64,000 nucleotides of DNA from Aspidapion aeneum (lineage: Eukaryota; Arthropoda; Insecta; Coleoptera; Brentidae). The DNA lies in contig OY755042.1 in the NCBI GenBank assembly GCA_963576565.1, positions 15,103,272 through 15,167,271 on the forward strand, read 5' to 3'. The position numbers and the translations under genes are program-made. The notes beneath the pieces are model-generated. The model was not told where the DNA came from, searched no databases, and saw nothing but the letters and a program-made list of their open reading frames with translations. Shown one piece after another: positions 1 to 12,131 of this stretch. Within the stretch, counting starts at the first letter, position 1, and the number at the start of each line of letters is the position of its first letter.

Positions 1-1407
1 TCTTTACATTACCAAGTGTAGTACTAAACTTCATATTTGTGAATTAAGCTTTAAAAAAAAAGAAAAGTGTTTCGCTTTACATAAAATTACGAAAATTAGT
101 TTTACTAATAAACGTGCCAGGAGTAAGTGAGGTGGTTGCACTTTTATCGAAATGTAGATATTTTTAATGTTTTAATATACGCATTAAAGAAATAATTCTT
201 TTTGGCCGCGTCCTACACCATTTAAACCACCGTGTGGAGTGATAATTTTTTTTAATTAAAAATTTTGTCAATAAAAAACTTGAAATGAAATAAAATACAG
301 TAAATATCGGTTATAACGACATTGAACGGACCGCTTAATTTCGGACGTTATAACCGAGCGTCGTTATAGATAAAAAAGCTAACACAATGGGTTATAATAT
401 TATAGAATATCATAATATCCAATATCGTTTTAAGCGATATTCACTGTACAGGCAGAAAAGCAATAAACTCTCGCATATTCTTAAAACTTTAAATCCTCCT
501 GAAGCCTTAAGACTCTTGTAAGGAACTTACTAAACTTGATATTTGTGGTATTGAACTATTGAATAGACTATTCTAAAACTGCAAGTGATCTTCTTGCATT
601 ATTTGTTCACCACAAAACTGTATACTTGTATACAATAATTAAATAAAATTGACAACTCCTCCCTTACCTTACCCTTACTCAAGAAAAAAACTAAAATATG
701 ACTTTTTTAAGGATTTGGTTAAATTATTATTCTCTCCCTTAAATAACATTTGGTTAAAAACTGATTTAAGCATTAAATATTCAAATTTTAAGATTAAACT
801 AAGAGATAAATTTGGAGATTTATTACTTAACAACTGCAAAAATACATGAAAATACTGTTAAAAGTTTCGAATATTTAAATTTATAATAATAAATAAAACG
901 TAGGTGTTTGCTCATTTTAATAATATGTAATAATCTATTCACTCAACAAAATCTAAAATTTTACATTAGTGCTTACTTTTTATATCTTGGTTTATCATCG
1001 TAGTCATAATCATCATCATCATCATTGTCCTTAAACTTAAAATAAATCACATGGTAAAATAATGAGCTTATTTTACCGGGTCATTAAGACAAAGCTTTCA
1101 TTTAAAATTGGTTAGGCATTTAATCAAAACTTCTAGATAATTTTAACTCGGTATCTAGAAGAAATATCGGCAAATCTTCATTGAAAATCTATAATAAATG
1201 ATAAATAAATGGGTAATTACGAAATAAATTGTACAGAATGTACTTTCGATTTTATGGAGAGTAGTGTTTATAGGCGCTCCATATTTAATGGTACAATAAA
1301 ATTATTTTACTTGCCATTGAAAGAGCATAACATGTAATTTTTAAGGGTTGTGTGGGAATACTAAAGATATTACAAATTTATATAAACAAAATATTTTTAT
1401 TTTCTTT
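1..1407. other. Unassigned AT-rich DNA
   Basis: No gene recognised. A 66-codon frame at 649-849 has no known pattern. A 10-bp hairpin (CTTCTAGATA..TATCTAGAAG) lies at 1130-1161. Confidence 0.5.
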
Positions 1408-1410
1408 TAA

Positions 1411-1572
1411 GGGACCGTCGTTAAATTATGTAACGACCAAGGGGGGGAGGGGGGGTTTGGCCTTGCGTTACACTTACTGTTTTTTTAATGCGTTTTTTCT
1501 TGAAATGTGTTCACAGGGGATGGAGAGTCAAAAATCCTGAATTTTTGTGTTACGTAATTTAAGAACATGCCC
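1411..1572. mobile_element. Possible MITE with G-rich core
   Basis: TAAGGGACC..GT..TTAAATTATGTAAC at the left (from about 1408) resembles the complement of the right end (GTTACGTAATTTAAG..CCCTTA, 1549-1575). A run of 14 G with one A (1441-1455) lies inside. Identity of the arms is modest. Confidence 0.4.
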
Positions 1573-1957
1573 TTACAGTTTTCTATCGAAATAACATACA
1601 TTAACATGGATTATTAAACATAAACAAGTTAGATCTTACCTTAGAAAATTGAACTTAATGTTCGAAAGATCTTACCAAAGTTTAAATGGCACATCCAGAA
1701 TGAGTGCGTTTTTTATCTTGGTATTTCATTATGTGGTTAAGAAATGTCAAGTGCTTGTCAACCGCTGTTTTTGCTTTTTTTTGTTTTTGCTAGTTTTTTT
1801 CAAATTAAATTTGAAATAAAATTGCAATAACGATAACTGTTAAACACTGTTCTGCGTCTTACAACATTACTTTAATAATAAACAACAAAAATAACAACAA
1901 CTGACAGTCTACGCATTTTTGCCAAGGCTGCGATAAAATCAAAGTATAGTAAGTTTG

Positions 1958-2555
1958 GGCAGTGGTACAAAATAGCACAAGCCATAATAGCGCGGCCAAA
2001 ATAGCGCAGGCCGAATTACGCACGGTGAAAATAGCGCAACTCAAAACAGCGCAGCCTAAAAAAAAGCGCAGACCAAAAAATCGCATGCATGCCCAAAATA
2101 ACGCATGGTCAATAAAGCGCATGACTATTATCCCCCCATATATTTTTAAAAAAATATATGCTGGTTCGGTTCTGTTCGGTTCGGTTCGGTTCGGTTCGGT
2201 TCGGTTCGGTTCGGTTCGGTTCGGTTCGGTTCGGATTTACACCCCCTGGGATCTCGGGAAAAATAGCACATGGCCAAAATAGCGATATTTTGTGTTTAGA
2301 TATTTTTTCGCCCAACCTGTTCTATTTTGGCCTTCGCTATTTTAGTAATGCGCTAGTTTGACCTGCACTATTTTAGTCATGCGCTATTTTGGCCATGAGC
2401 AATTTCGATCCTGCGCTATTTTGGGCTGAGCTATTGTGTAAATGCGCTATTTTAACCTGCGCTATTTTGACCATGAGCTATTATAGCCTACGCTATTTTG
2501 GCTATGCGCTATTATGGCCTGCGCAATTTTGTCCGCGCTATTTTGTACCACTGCC
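1958..2555. mobile_element. Foldback element with arms of degenerate short repeats and a 9-bp target duplication
   Basis: 598 bp. The ends GGCAGTGGTACAAAATAGC and its exact complement at 2537-2555 form a 19-base perfect inverted repeat. The bases GTAAGTTTG occur directly outside both ends (1949-1957 and 2556-2564), a perfect 9-bp duplication. The left arm is a run of about 10 imperfect copies of a 14-17-base unit like AAAATAGCGCAGGCC; the right arm has the same unit in the opposite sense. The centre holds a TTCGG pentamer array (2164-2234). Target length would suit a Mutator-like or similar transposase; no coding sequence is present. Confidence 0.85.
2164..2234. repeat. TTCGG pentamer microsatellite
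   Basis: About 14 near-perfect copies of GGTTC/TTCGG inside the foldback element, followed by ATTTACACCCCCTGGGATC. The same pair (GGTTC repeats next to a CCCGGGATCC-like motif) recurs at 57.25-57.66 kb. The frames that cross this array (for example repeats of Phe-Gly-Ser-Val-Arg) are low-complexity artefacts. Confidence 0.95.
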
Positions 2556-2564
2556 GTAAGTTTG

Positions 2565-3369
2565 GGTAGGCTGCCCAACGGGTTGGCTGCAAGTGCCATT
2601 CTATTTCAGCAAAATTTTCAGATTTTTTAATCGTAATGTCAAATGTTGGTGAAATCCAATCTAGGTGTTTAGTAATCTAATCTCTGACTTTTAGTGGATA
2701 AATTAATTTAAAAAAATATTTAGAATAGCGCACTTTGCTTTGGTTGGTTTACATCTTTATAATTTTAACACTGAAGTGCCATAAAAGTGAATATTGAGAC
2801 CAGTAAATTTTTGAACGTTCATAAATGATCTTTATTTCATAAATGATCTTTATGACTATATTATATTGAATCGTTTTCAAATTTTTCAAAAGCACTTATT
2901 AGACATAACTAAGTACCTATCTTGTTAAGTAAGTCACTGATATAATCACTCAACTCTTAAGATGAATTTCTAAGTTGAAAACCGAATCAAGTGCTTGTCT
3001 CTGAATACAAATAACTATTTATTTTTATGTTCATCTTGATGGCTAATAATCACAGATAACACTGCCCAACAGACAAAATGTTTCAAGAAATTTTGTTAGT
3101 CAATTCATACTCGTGAAGATGCCCTGATATCATAACCACCGTTGGTTTTCCAAAGTTGGCTCGGTTTTGCAGAAAAAAAAATAAAAAACTATTTTTATAA
3201 ATTTGAATATTTTTTTCAAACAAATTTGGGTAGACAACCAAAATTTAGGCTATAAATAGAGGATCAATAGCATCTTTATGTTTAGAATGTTTTTAAAAAA
3301 CTTCAAAAATTAAAATACAAAAAATACTTAAAACCAAAAATTCATACACGATATGCTAAAAACTGTTCA
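2565..3369. other. Unassigned AT-rich DNA
   Basis: No gene or clear repeat seen. ATAAATGATCTTTAT is repeated in tandem at about 2821-2851. Confidence 0.4.
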
Positions 3370-4530
3370 TATACCGGGTGAGCCAAAAATACCGGATATT
3401 TTTTCCATTATAACTTTTGAACTATACCATCGATTTTAATGGAACAAACTGCACTTAAGGGAGTTAGTCAGAGTTTTGACTAAATATATTTTTTTTGTCC
3501 GCCATCTCAAAATCCAAGATGGCGGAAGAAATTAAATTGAACCCTTCAAAGATGCTCATTTATTCTTTGTATTGCGAACTTGTTTTATTATTATTTTTGT
3601 AATTATTAAAAAAGCCATATTCTTGCCACGCACAACAAGGTACGAATCAGCCAAATCGGTTTGATGGTTCTAAAAAATATATTTTTAGTTCAACCATTGT
3701 TTTGAGTATTATACGATTGCCTTGCCAATTATATCTGAGTTTATTGCCTTATAAATGAATTAAATAAATAACATCCAGAATTGATTGCTTTTTGAGGACC
3801 ATGATCAAAATTTATCGCTATCTTAAAATTTAAGATGGCGGACAGAACCATACTTGATTTTTCAAAATGGCGTGTTTATTCTCATTTTCTAAAAATGTTT
3901 TAGTTTTTATTTTAATTTGTAGAAAAGCACTATTTTTCTCCCACACAACGAGGTAGAAAGTAATAAAATCGGTAAAGTGGTTCTCACACAATCTGATTTT
4001 ATTCCATTGCATTGCTTTACAAATTATACAATTGCATTACCAAGCCTGTTCTTTATAAATTCATTATTAATAAACCGATTTTAGCGAAATAAAAAACATC
4101 ATAGTGCAAATTGATTGAATCGGTTCAGTAATAATAAATTTAAAAAGAAATGAATGCAGACAGGATTGGCAATGCAATCGTATTTGTAAAACAATGGTTA
4201 AAACAAGATCAGATTTTGTGAGAACCACTACACCGATTTTAGTTACTTATAACTCTTTATGTGGAAGAAAAGTAATGTTTTTCTATAAAAAAAACTAAAA
4301 CATTTTTGAAAAATAAGAATTAACATGCTCGCCATCTTAATTTCTAAGACGGTGGCCAATTTTGATCACAATTTCTAAAGAGCAATCAATGCTCACCATG
4401 ATTTGTTTTATTTCAATATACTCGGTTTAGTAATAAGGAATTTATAAGGAAATGAATGCAGACAGGATTGGCAATGCTATCGTATAATCTGTAAAACAAT
4501 GGTTGAAACAAAAATAGTTTCTTAAGAATT
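3370..4530. repeat. Cluster of inverted repeats with CCGCCATCTT / AAGATGGCGG cores
   Basis: Several diverged units of about 300 bases alternate in orientation. Each carries a short palindrome such as TCCGCCATCT..AGATGGCGGA (3498-3526), again at about 3820-3842 and 4329-4358. A shared end motif, ATGAATGCAGACAGGATTGG, occurs at 4151 and 4453, and its complement-like form with AACCATTGTTTT lies at about 3693. A diverged copy is at 34040-34440. The left limit near CCGGGTGAGCCAAAAATACC (3374) may be an element end. Confidence 0.6.
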
Positions 4531-5740
4531 GCCATTTAAAATACGAATTTCTTTTCAACTGATAAAATTATGAAAATATGTACCTTCAGACAATTTTTTG
4601 CATGATCTTTTTAACTAATAAATCTGTAAAACAAATATTTAACTACAAGATCTTTTTTGTATGTACTGTATTTAGAAACACACCTGTACAAAGAGGGACT
4701 TTTTCGTTTGTTTCAAAGACTACATTTATATGCTAATATTGCCTTTCATAAAAATACCCCTATGCCTTTTTTATAAAATTTGATAAATTTTGCTAATTTA
4801 GTACCAAGAGTTTCAAAGAAAAACATGAAAAAATTCAATTTTTTTTTATTTAATCCCAAACAAAAATCCGTATTTTTACTTTTTTGCAACATAACTTTTT
4901 TTGTAGTGCTGTGTAATCTAAACTCAATGCAAGTTCGTTCGTATACATACGCAGTTCGCATTAGGTATGCAATGGGCAATTACACGGTGCCATAAATATA
5001 TATTAAAATATCAAAATAAATCTCTACGACAGTTACCCACGTAGGTACTCGGTCAACAAACTTCATGGTTTAAGAGACATTTTTTTACGTTACTGTTATA
5101 TAGATGCTCCCTAGGTTCGTCTGGTTGATGAAACATGTGCTCACGGTTTCTGATTTTACCTTAAGATAAAGCGCTACGCTGGGTTCCGGGTTCTCTTACT
5201 GAGGTGGGGACGGTATTTTTATTTTCGTTCCCTTAATTTACTTTGCACTTCGTAGAGCATGAGATATGTTATAAGCTGATACAGGAATATATCCTCGGTA
5301 CCTACACTGGCAATATCCACTAAGTCGTTTTTTTAAATTTTACATTCCTAGCCCGCGTAGCAATGGCTAGAAAAGGTATTATTTTCGACGAAATTTTTTT
5401 TTTCAGATAACGCGAAAAATGTGATATTTGGATGTATTTTGACCTATCCTAGCAATATCGTCGTGATGTCTGTCTAGGTGTGTGTATGTGTGTATTATTT
5501 TTTTCAGTAACACGATAGCTCCTAAACCGCTGAACCAATTTTTATAAGAATTTTAGGTAAAATAGTGTTCGACACTCTAAGGAGCTGATTAGATTCTGGT
5601 CAAAATCCATTAATGCTAATGACAGTTTTTTGACAATAAAATTTTAAAAAAATGCTAAGTCTGTAACGGAGCATCGCATCAATATGCAGTTCTCGAAATA
5701 TATAGTAGACTGCATTTTGCTCAATAATTTGTGTTTTACC
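4531..5740. other. Unassigned DNA with repeat-like text
   Basis: The overlapping frames near 4746-4995 on both strands have no recognised pattern. From about 5440 the text (GTGTGTGTATGTGTGTATTA, then CACGATAGCTCCTAAACCGC) is typical of dispersed insect repeats and probably belongs with repeat E. Confidence 0.4.
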
Positions 5741-5885
5741 CAAAAACTTTGTAGGAGCTTTAATTCCTGAGATATTTACAAAAAACTGTTTTCAGGGCTG
5801 ATATGTTATGGCTTCACTTGAAGTGTGCTAATAGGCTAGCTAGGAAGGTATCAGATCCGTCAGGGATCCATTTATTTTTATCAAA
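5741..5885. repeat. Dispersed repeat E, copy 1
   Basis: Shares a long block with 37930-38073, including AGCTAGGAAGGTATCAGATC, the motif CTGTTTTCA.GGCTGATAT and GGATCCATTTATTTT. No coding sequence. It is part of a transposon remnant whose limits are not clear. Confidence 0.75.
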
Positions 5886-6133
5886 ACCGTTGATCTTACA
5901 ATTTTTTTCATAGTAATCCAATTACAATATAATTTTTGTTCTTTTCTTTTAAAGGGTTACCAAAGATAAATTTTTGACTTAATGGAATTTTATTATAATT
6001 CGCAATCAAACCTGCAAAATATAACTGTTATAAGCAAAGCCTACATTTTTTTACAAAAAAATTTTTGGCTTCGGCGCATGCGCTATTTGAAATAGGCCTT
6101 TTGTGCGAAACTTGCTGTATAACTATGTTCAAT

Positions 6134-6170
6134 AGCAAATATACTGAGGTCGGTCCTCAGTATATTTGCT
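6134..6170. other. Perfect 16-bp hairpin
   Basis: AGCAAATATACTGAGG and its exact complement are separated by five bases (TCGGT). It stands next to a 180-bp inverted-repeat element and may be the end of another. It is shorter than a normal microRNA precursor. Confidence 0.7.
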
Positions 6171-6241
6171 TCTTGTAAAAAAAGAGAGTAATAAGCATTT
6201 CCTTCCTTTAGAAAAAAAAAAAGAATTGTGTGTGCTTAAGA

Positions 6242-6422
6242 AGTGTAAACTTCAACAAGGCGAAATTAATAATACTGCATCATCATATCGCTCGCTGAAT
6301 GTTCCTTTCACAGTTAGTCGACTCGAGCCGACTTCACCCGAATGAACGTTACATAGCCGAGCCTGACGGATCAGTCACTACCCACAAAAACTGCTAAATG
6401 CGCCTAAAGAAGTTTACACTTC
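6242..6422. mobile_element. Small inverted-repeat element (MITE)
   Basis: Ends carry GAAGTGTAAACTTC (left, about 6240-6254) and the matching GAAGTTTACACTTC (right, about 6409-6422). The inside is more GC-rich than the surroundings and has no reading frame. Target duplication not resolved. Confidence 0.45.
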
Positions 6423-6862
6423 AAAAAACAGATTTCACTGAAAAATTCGCTAATACTAATATGTCACATTTGAAAAAAAATTGGCAACTTAAAAATATTT
6501 TACACATTCTTAGTTGTAACCCTTTAAAAGTTATTACTTATATTATAAATAGATAACTATAAAAAAATGTAAAATCAATGTTTTGGATAAAAAAAAGCTA
6601 AAATTGAAACTTTTGATCCCCTGTGTATTAATACAGAATCCACTTAAAAATATTTAAAATACATTTTTGGCATAAAAAGAACAAGTACTACAAAAATACA
6701 AAAAATAAAAAAAATCTGTGATATACGGCCAAGGACTCTGTATATGGTTTTTAAAATAATACCCCATTTATGTTACATCATTTAAAATGTTATATTTTTA
6801 TTCTTATTACATTAATATTAGACACTTTGTAATATAATAATCTTTGCATTACTTATATAAGG

Positions 6863-7014
6863 TATTATTTTTTAAGCCCCGTAGAAGGTTTGACATAATT
6901 AAACTTATTAATAACTGTCTTAAAAAATAGTTATTAGATATTATTTTTTAAGCCCCGTGGAAGGTTTGACCTAATTAAACCTATTAGTAACTGTCTTAAA
7001 AAATGGTTATTTGA
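6863..7014 (+). repeat. Tandem duplication, 2 x 76 bp
   Basis: The unit beginning TATTATTTTTTAAGCCCCGT repeats with a period of 76 bases and about 90% identity (6863-6938 and 6939-7014). It directly precedes the LINE fragment at 7148. Confidence 0.85.
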
Positions 7015-7147
7015 TTATGAATTTTTTAAATAATTATAATATAACCAAGTAAAGCCAAAGTAAAATTTTAGTAAATTAATTAGACTTTGGTAATTTGTCT
7101 TAAACTTAACCAGCCCCTAGAAGATGTTTTTAAAAACATAGATTGGG

Positions 7148-7880
7148 AAGAATTACCGACCAAACCACCTACGATATCCTGATGAGAATGCCTTAATAAC
7201 AGATAAGAAAGAAGAACTGATAAAAATACTGGAAGAACTGGATACAGCAGCTAAAAATATAGGCTTGAGTATGAACGACACTAAAACTAAAATCATTACA
7301 AACACAGATGAAGATATCACGATTAGAATAAACTAAGAGAAAATAGAACAAGTAGAGGAATATATACCCCTGGGACAAATTATTAAACTAAAAAAAGAAA
7401 ACCAAACAGCTGAAATCAAGACCAAGCTACATTTAAAAAAATAGAAAATATCCACAATACTTCAAAACGAAAGTGTATAACCTGAACACTTACAAAATCA
7501 ATCATGGATAAGGTAACAAAAGCCCAAATATCAATGGAAAGACAAATGTTAGATGTAAAGCTATCAAATAGAAAAAGGAATGAATGAATAAGAAAAAAAA
7601 AGTAAGGCATGTCAGAGGAAAAGTAGCAAAATTAACATGCAAATTTGACGGTCATATCAGACAGGAAAACAATCGATGTAATTAATGTATTGCAACCTGG
7701 AGACCTTGGGAAAATAAAAGAGGTAGGGGAAGACCCCAAAAGAGATGGGAGAAACGATTTGAAGAAACATGCGGGACTAGATGGATGAACATGGCGACAG
7801 ACAGAAAAGAGTGGAAGATATTGGGGAGGCCTATGTCCAAAGATGGTTCGAAGAAGGCTAAATAGATAGATAGATAGATT
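7148..7880 (+). pseudogene. Decayed 3' end of a LINE reverse transcriptase (RTE-like)
   Basis: In frame from 7148 the sequence reads HLRYPDENALITDKKEEL, a damaged form of the RYADDIALITD catalytic box, then the thumb with KNIGLSMNDTKTKI. Stops at 7334 and 7442 break the frame. Further frames give ISMERQMLDVKLSNRKRNE, GRGRPQKRW, GTRWMNMATDRKEWK and EAYVQRWFEEG followed by a stop, which is the familiar C-terminal tail of RTE-like LINEs. Right after it comes a short TAGA microsatellite (about 7860-7878), likely the 3' tail of the element. The copy is 5'-truncated, frameshifted and dead. Confidence 0.85.
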
Positions 7881-8300
7881 GGTAATTTTGGCTACGAAGG
7901 CTTCTGAAAATTTGAATAACAAAAAAACGATAGACTTTGGCTCATTAAACAATAAGTTAAGAGTGATTTGCTCTTCCAATAAACTGCGCATAACTTTAAA
8001 TCGGGGCTTAAGCGTGCTCGCTTTTTAAGACCGGTCTTATAAGTCTTTAATCAAATGAAGTTTAGCTTAATTACACTCTCTAGGATTATAATGAAAAATA
8101 ATGATGGGATATCGGGTGCTTCGTGATAGAAGCTTTCCATACGTTGGATCCCTGCCATACTAAATTAAATTACCTACTTGTTGTTCTTTTAAAATATCAA
8201 ATACATGATAAAGATTTGGAAAAACGTGCTAATCATGACGTCATATGTAACTACACTAAATAACCAGCCTAGCATACGTTATGGCCTAAAAAGTTTAAGG

Positions 8301-8452
8301 TTAACGAAAAAACAACCAAGAATGCGGGCAATTCCTCAAAAAGGGATATTAGTAGCTCGCATACTAGTTTCGGTCTTCTTGGACCTCTTCGGTACGAGCG
8401 TAACAAGTGTTAAGGGAGGAATTGCCCGCAATCTTGGTTGTTTTTTCGTTAA
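8301..8452. mobile_element. MITE with TTAA ends (piggyBac/Kolobok-like)
   Basis: 152 bp. Both ends read TTAACGAAAAAACAACCAAG inward; the inverted repeats (8301-8336, 8417-8452) match at 35 of 36 positions. TTAA at each end fits the target duplication of piggyBac or Kolobok elements. The 92-codon frame crossing it is an artefact. Confidence 0.85.
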
Positions 8453-9059
8453 GTATGTCCTGACAAAATTCCTTTTAGTTTAAGGTTAAGTGCGTTTGTT
8501 TTTTCTTTGAAATTTTATATTTTATTTTTATATATTAACAGTGTAGTCATGTTGAGTAACTAGAAGTGACTAGTAACATCAAGGAAATCAAATCAAGTTC
8601 TTCATTTAGAATAAAATTGACGTATCTTTCGCTATCATTTATTGTACTTACTACTTATTACACTAACCCTGTAACATTGTGCTGGAAGTGTTCAGTGGGT
8701 ACAAAAAGTGAAAAGCCTGACAAAACTTTCAAACGTATTCTTAATGCTAACAACTAAATGTGTTTTTGTGAGTATTTAAAAAAATATATTCTTTTTGTTT
8801 CAGGTAAGTCCAGAGAAGAAGTCATCCATCTTTTCTTTACATTTATTGGTAAGACAAATCTGAAGCATTTTGTAAACACATATTTAATAATCCCTCTTCT
8901 CGCAAAGGCTTTTTAGTTACAAATGTGCCGACTTGTTGGATTTCAAATTAACCCAAACGTCTAGCTTGGATAAATTAAGGCTAATGATACTGGGTGCTTT
9001 CAGCGCCATCTATTTTCTGAACTTAAAAATACCTATTATAAATTACCTTAAGACAAATA

Positions 9060-9398
9060 GAGAATTATTGAAATAAAGCCAGGCTATAATAATGCCAGGC
9101 ACTATCTTGACACCTTCACATTGCAATATCAGGTGTGATCTTTCAACATACAGCCTTTGTTTACTATATGAACCGAAATAAATAGTGCCTTCCTTTATAA
9201 GTGGAAAACTGCCGTCATAAGCAAAAACACAGTAAGGATATTTCATATTTCACAGTCAAACGGCAGAAAATACACGACGATAGTTTTAAATTCGACTATG
9301 ATATGTCAATTTTGAAGGATTAACTGTCAGTTTTCAATGTGAAAGTGTCAAAATAGTGCCTGGCACTATTATAGCCTGGCTTTATTTCAATAATTCTC
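9060..9398. mobile_element. MITE family G, copy 1, TA target site
   Basis: 339 bp flanked by TA. The 54-base inverted repeats differ at two positions; they begin GAGAATTATTGAAATAAAGC and contain GCCTGGCACTAT. The internal block around 9291-9355 matches 12300-12365 in copy 2. TA flanks suggest mobilisation by a Tc1/mariner-type transposase. Confidence 0.9.
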
Positions 9399-9770
9399 TA
9401 ATACCTATTAATTTGTTCAAAAAATACCAAGTAAGCGCCTACGTCAACTCTAGATAATGGCTTTGTCTTCCAAATATCAAAAAATTCAAAGAATTTTCTT
9501 AATTTAAATCAAAAATAAAAATTAACCCCAATTTTGACTACGTCACCGCATTGAGAAATTGTCATTTGAAAGCAGTCCGTTTTAAATTTTAATAAAATCG
9601 TCTACTTTTTTATCCAAGTCATGCGGAACGCTTGTAGCAGTCATTTTCTGTAACAGAACATCTATATAAGTACGTGTCCAAAATACATTTAGGCACAGCC
9701 CTCTTAAATTAATTTGAAGAGGCTGGGACTTAAGGACACTGACACTGACAGCAGTTTCTTACTTTTCCAG

Positions 9771-10350
9771 GAGCGCGTTCAGATTGAAATACCCGGTGTG
9801 CTCCGGTAAAGGGCGATACCGCGGCCGGTGTGTGTCGGTGCGTGGTCGGATCGATTCTTCAATCTGAACGATTTTCAGCTGATCAATTGATAACTGCCAT
9901 ACGTTATGCATTATATTTCCAAAGTGATTTTTTTTCTTGTGCTTTTTTCAAAACGACCGAACGTTTTTGTTAAACCTCTCTTGCGTTTTCGTCCAACACC
10001 AAATTAATACAAAATGACGTTGTCAGAATGAGTACTAATTTGGTTATTCATTTCTACCTAGTAAATACCTAATCAAAATTTTAGCACTGATTTTAAGGCC
10101 GAAAAAAACAATTAAAGCAAATAATAAACAATAAACATATGTTGTAAAGGTTAGAAATCAAAGGATTGATCAAATGCGCATGCGGGTTAAATTTAGTCGT
10201 CCTATTTCAAAGGGTGCGAAAGTGTGCATCCGGTAAAAATTTACCAGCAATCTGAACGCCAGAGTAAAGTCTAACCAAATGCACACCGGATGCAATCTGA
10301 ACCGCCAGGACGCGCCCGGGCCACGACCGATGTCCAATCTGAACGCGCTC
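9771..10350. mobile_element. GC-rich inverted-repeat element with recurring AATCTGAACG
   Basis: Ends are GAGCGCGTTCAGATTG (9771-9786) and its exact complement (10335-10350). The motif CAATCTGAAC recurs inside at about 9868, 10247 and 10292. GC content near both ends is far above the surroundings. No reading frame and no clear target duplication. Confidence 0.75.
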
Positions 10351-11301
10351 TAGAGTATACTATCGCACCCTCAAAACAAAAATGACACTCAAAAAATTTA
10401 ATTTTAGGTAAACAAAAGAAAACTCAAATAATTTCGGTACAACCGATGCTTATTTTAAGTTCTTATTATATAAAATTCTTAATCGAATATCGAATATCAA
10501 ATTTATGTAGATATTATAACTAGGTAGGATAATAATTGTTGGAAGGCGTCCAGTTTTGTCGTCAAAATTTCTAAGTTTCGAGTTGTGTAATTTTCGTTCT
10601 GGGGGTGCGATATGATTGATTGCGTGTTAAAACGATTTTTTAAATCTAAGTTAAAAAGTATTTTAGTTACGTTACATGGTCAATGCTGTCATCATAGCTA
10701 TTCAAGTCTGTTTTGTAAGAATTTTTCAATCTGTTAACAGTGTTTTTTTTTTCAATAACTTATAAATTTTAAGACATTTTTACGGCAATGATATTGCTTG
10801 CGTAGGTTTTATGCTAAAAAATCTAATAACTATTCTGGCCGATTAGTGGCCAATAGAAGCAGGAAGCCGTAAGTTATGCATATTTCGACAGGAATTACCA
10901 GTTTAAAGGTGTTGGCAATTACTTGTGGTAGAGCAACCTAATGGTTCTTCTTAATTATGAAGTTTTAGTTTAATTTTAGTTAGAAAATCTTGAATAAATA
11001 TTTATACCTGACTGGCTACAAGATGCATTATTTAAGAGAATGAAATAGCTACGACTCTGTAATATACGCAGGCACAAGGTGTTGTTCCACAGCTGCCCCA
11101 ACATTGGTGCAACAAATATAGCTAGCAATATTGCTATGGCTATCTGTTGGCCAAATATCCCTAAAATATATTTAAAACATTGCGGCAGCTAAAAGTGGTA
11201 TGCCATGAAAGCATCAGGACAAGTCTTTTAGATTTCTTCTAAAAAACCACTAAAAGGCAACTTTATGTTTGAAAGTGCACTTTTCTGACCAATAAAAAAT
11301 A
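10351..11301. other. Unassigned AT-rich DNA
   Basis: No gene or structured repeat found. Confidence 0.4.
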
Positions 11302-11550
11302 AAGATCACAGGCAAAGAAGGCGCTATGTCAATTTTTAAGGAAATTGAGTTATTAGTGCCATCTATTAGAAAAATTTCAAAAGTTTCACCATATCCTTTT
11401 GTTCAGGCTATAAATGCGCTCAGTCAGGAGTAATTTCAATTTGTAATACTTATTGACGAACAGGCTAAAAAGGCGCCAGTTCCAATGCTTTAGAACAGGT
11501 TTTCTAGAAATCCCATTTTTTGACATAGCGCCTTCTTTGCCTGTGGTCTT
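11302..11550. mobile_element. Inverted-repeat MITE
   Basis: Inverted repeats of about 30 bases at 11303-11335 and 11517-11549 share ACAGGCAAAGAAGGCGCTAT with one mismatch over the arms. The inside is partly palindromic too. No coding sequence. Confidence 0.8.
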
Positions 11551-12131
11551 CAAATAAAATGGTAATAAATCTGCTAGCAAGTTGGCTAACAGATAGGAAT
11601 GAATCCCAATATAAATTATATTATAGCAAACTTAACCCATAAAATTTGGTTGCGAAAACAAGTTTAGTGATAAAACCTGGCTTGATGCCTTTAAAATGTT
11701 GATTTTTTTACGTTTGTTTTGAAAAAATATTTTTGAGATATTTTTTATATTGACATAATTTTTGATGCAATTAATTTTAGACATACTTTTTGGACCTAGA
11801 CTTAATTGTGACGTTATTTAAATAAAATAAAAATACTTTTATATCATTAACCTTTCACCGAAAAATTTCATATTTTGTTTGCCTTTTTTTTAAACATTGC
11901 CGATCGGTCCCCAATATTATTGCTAAAAAACTATCAATCAAAATTCGATATAATCTTTTTATCACGTTTTAGATTTTCATTTCGCACAGTGGCGTGTCGT
12001 ATAGGAGGCCAGGGGGGGGGCGAGCTACTGATGTAGCTGTTTGAAAAGGAAAAGGGCGACAACTGTACATAAACAAAATAAATATTATAAATTTTATTTG
12101 CGAAATGATTATGTAATACAATAACATAATA

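Noticed and set aside
1859..2361. Frames rich in Phe-Gly-Ser-Val-Arg or Asn-Arg-Thr-Glu-Pro repeats
   Set aside because: They translate the TTCGG pentamer array and the short-unit arms of the foldback; low complexity on both strands.
3370..4530. CRISPR-like array because of regularly spaced short palindromes
   Set aside because: Spacing and units are irregular, about 300 bases, in eukaryotic DNA; it is a dispersed repeat cluster.
7857..7880. TAGA run as an independent microsatellite locus
   Set aside because: It directly follows the LINE stop codon and a similar run follows the related LINE at 49.47 kb, so it is read as a LINE tail.
8205..8483. 92-codon plus-strand frame
   Set aside because: Most of it is the TTAA MITE at 8301-8452.
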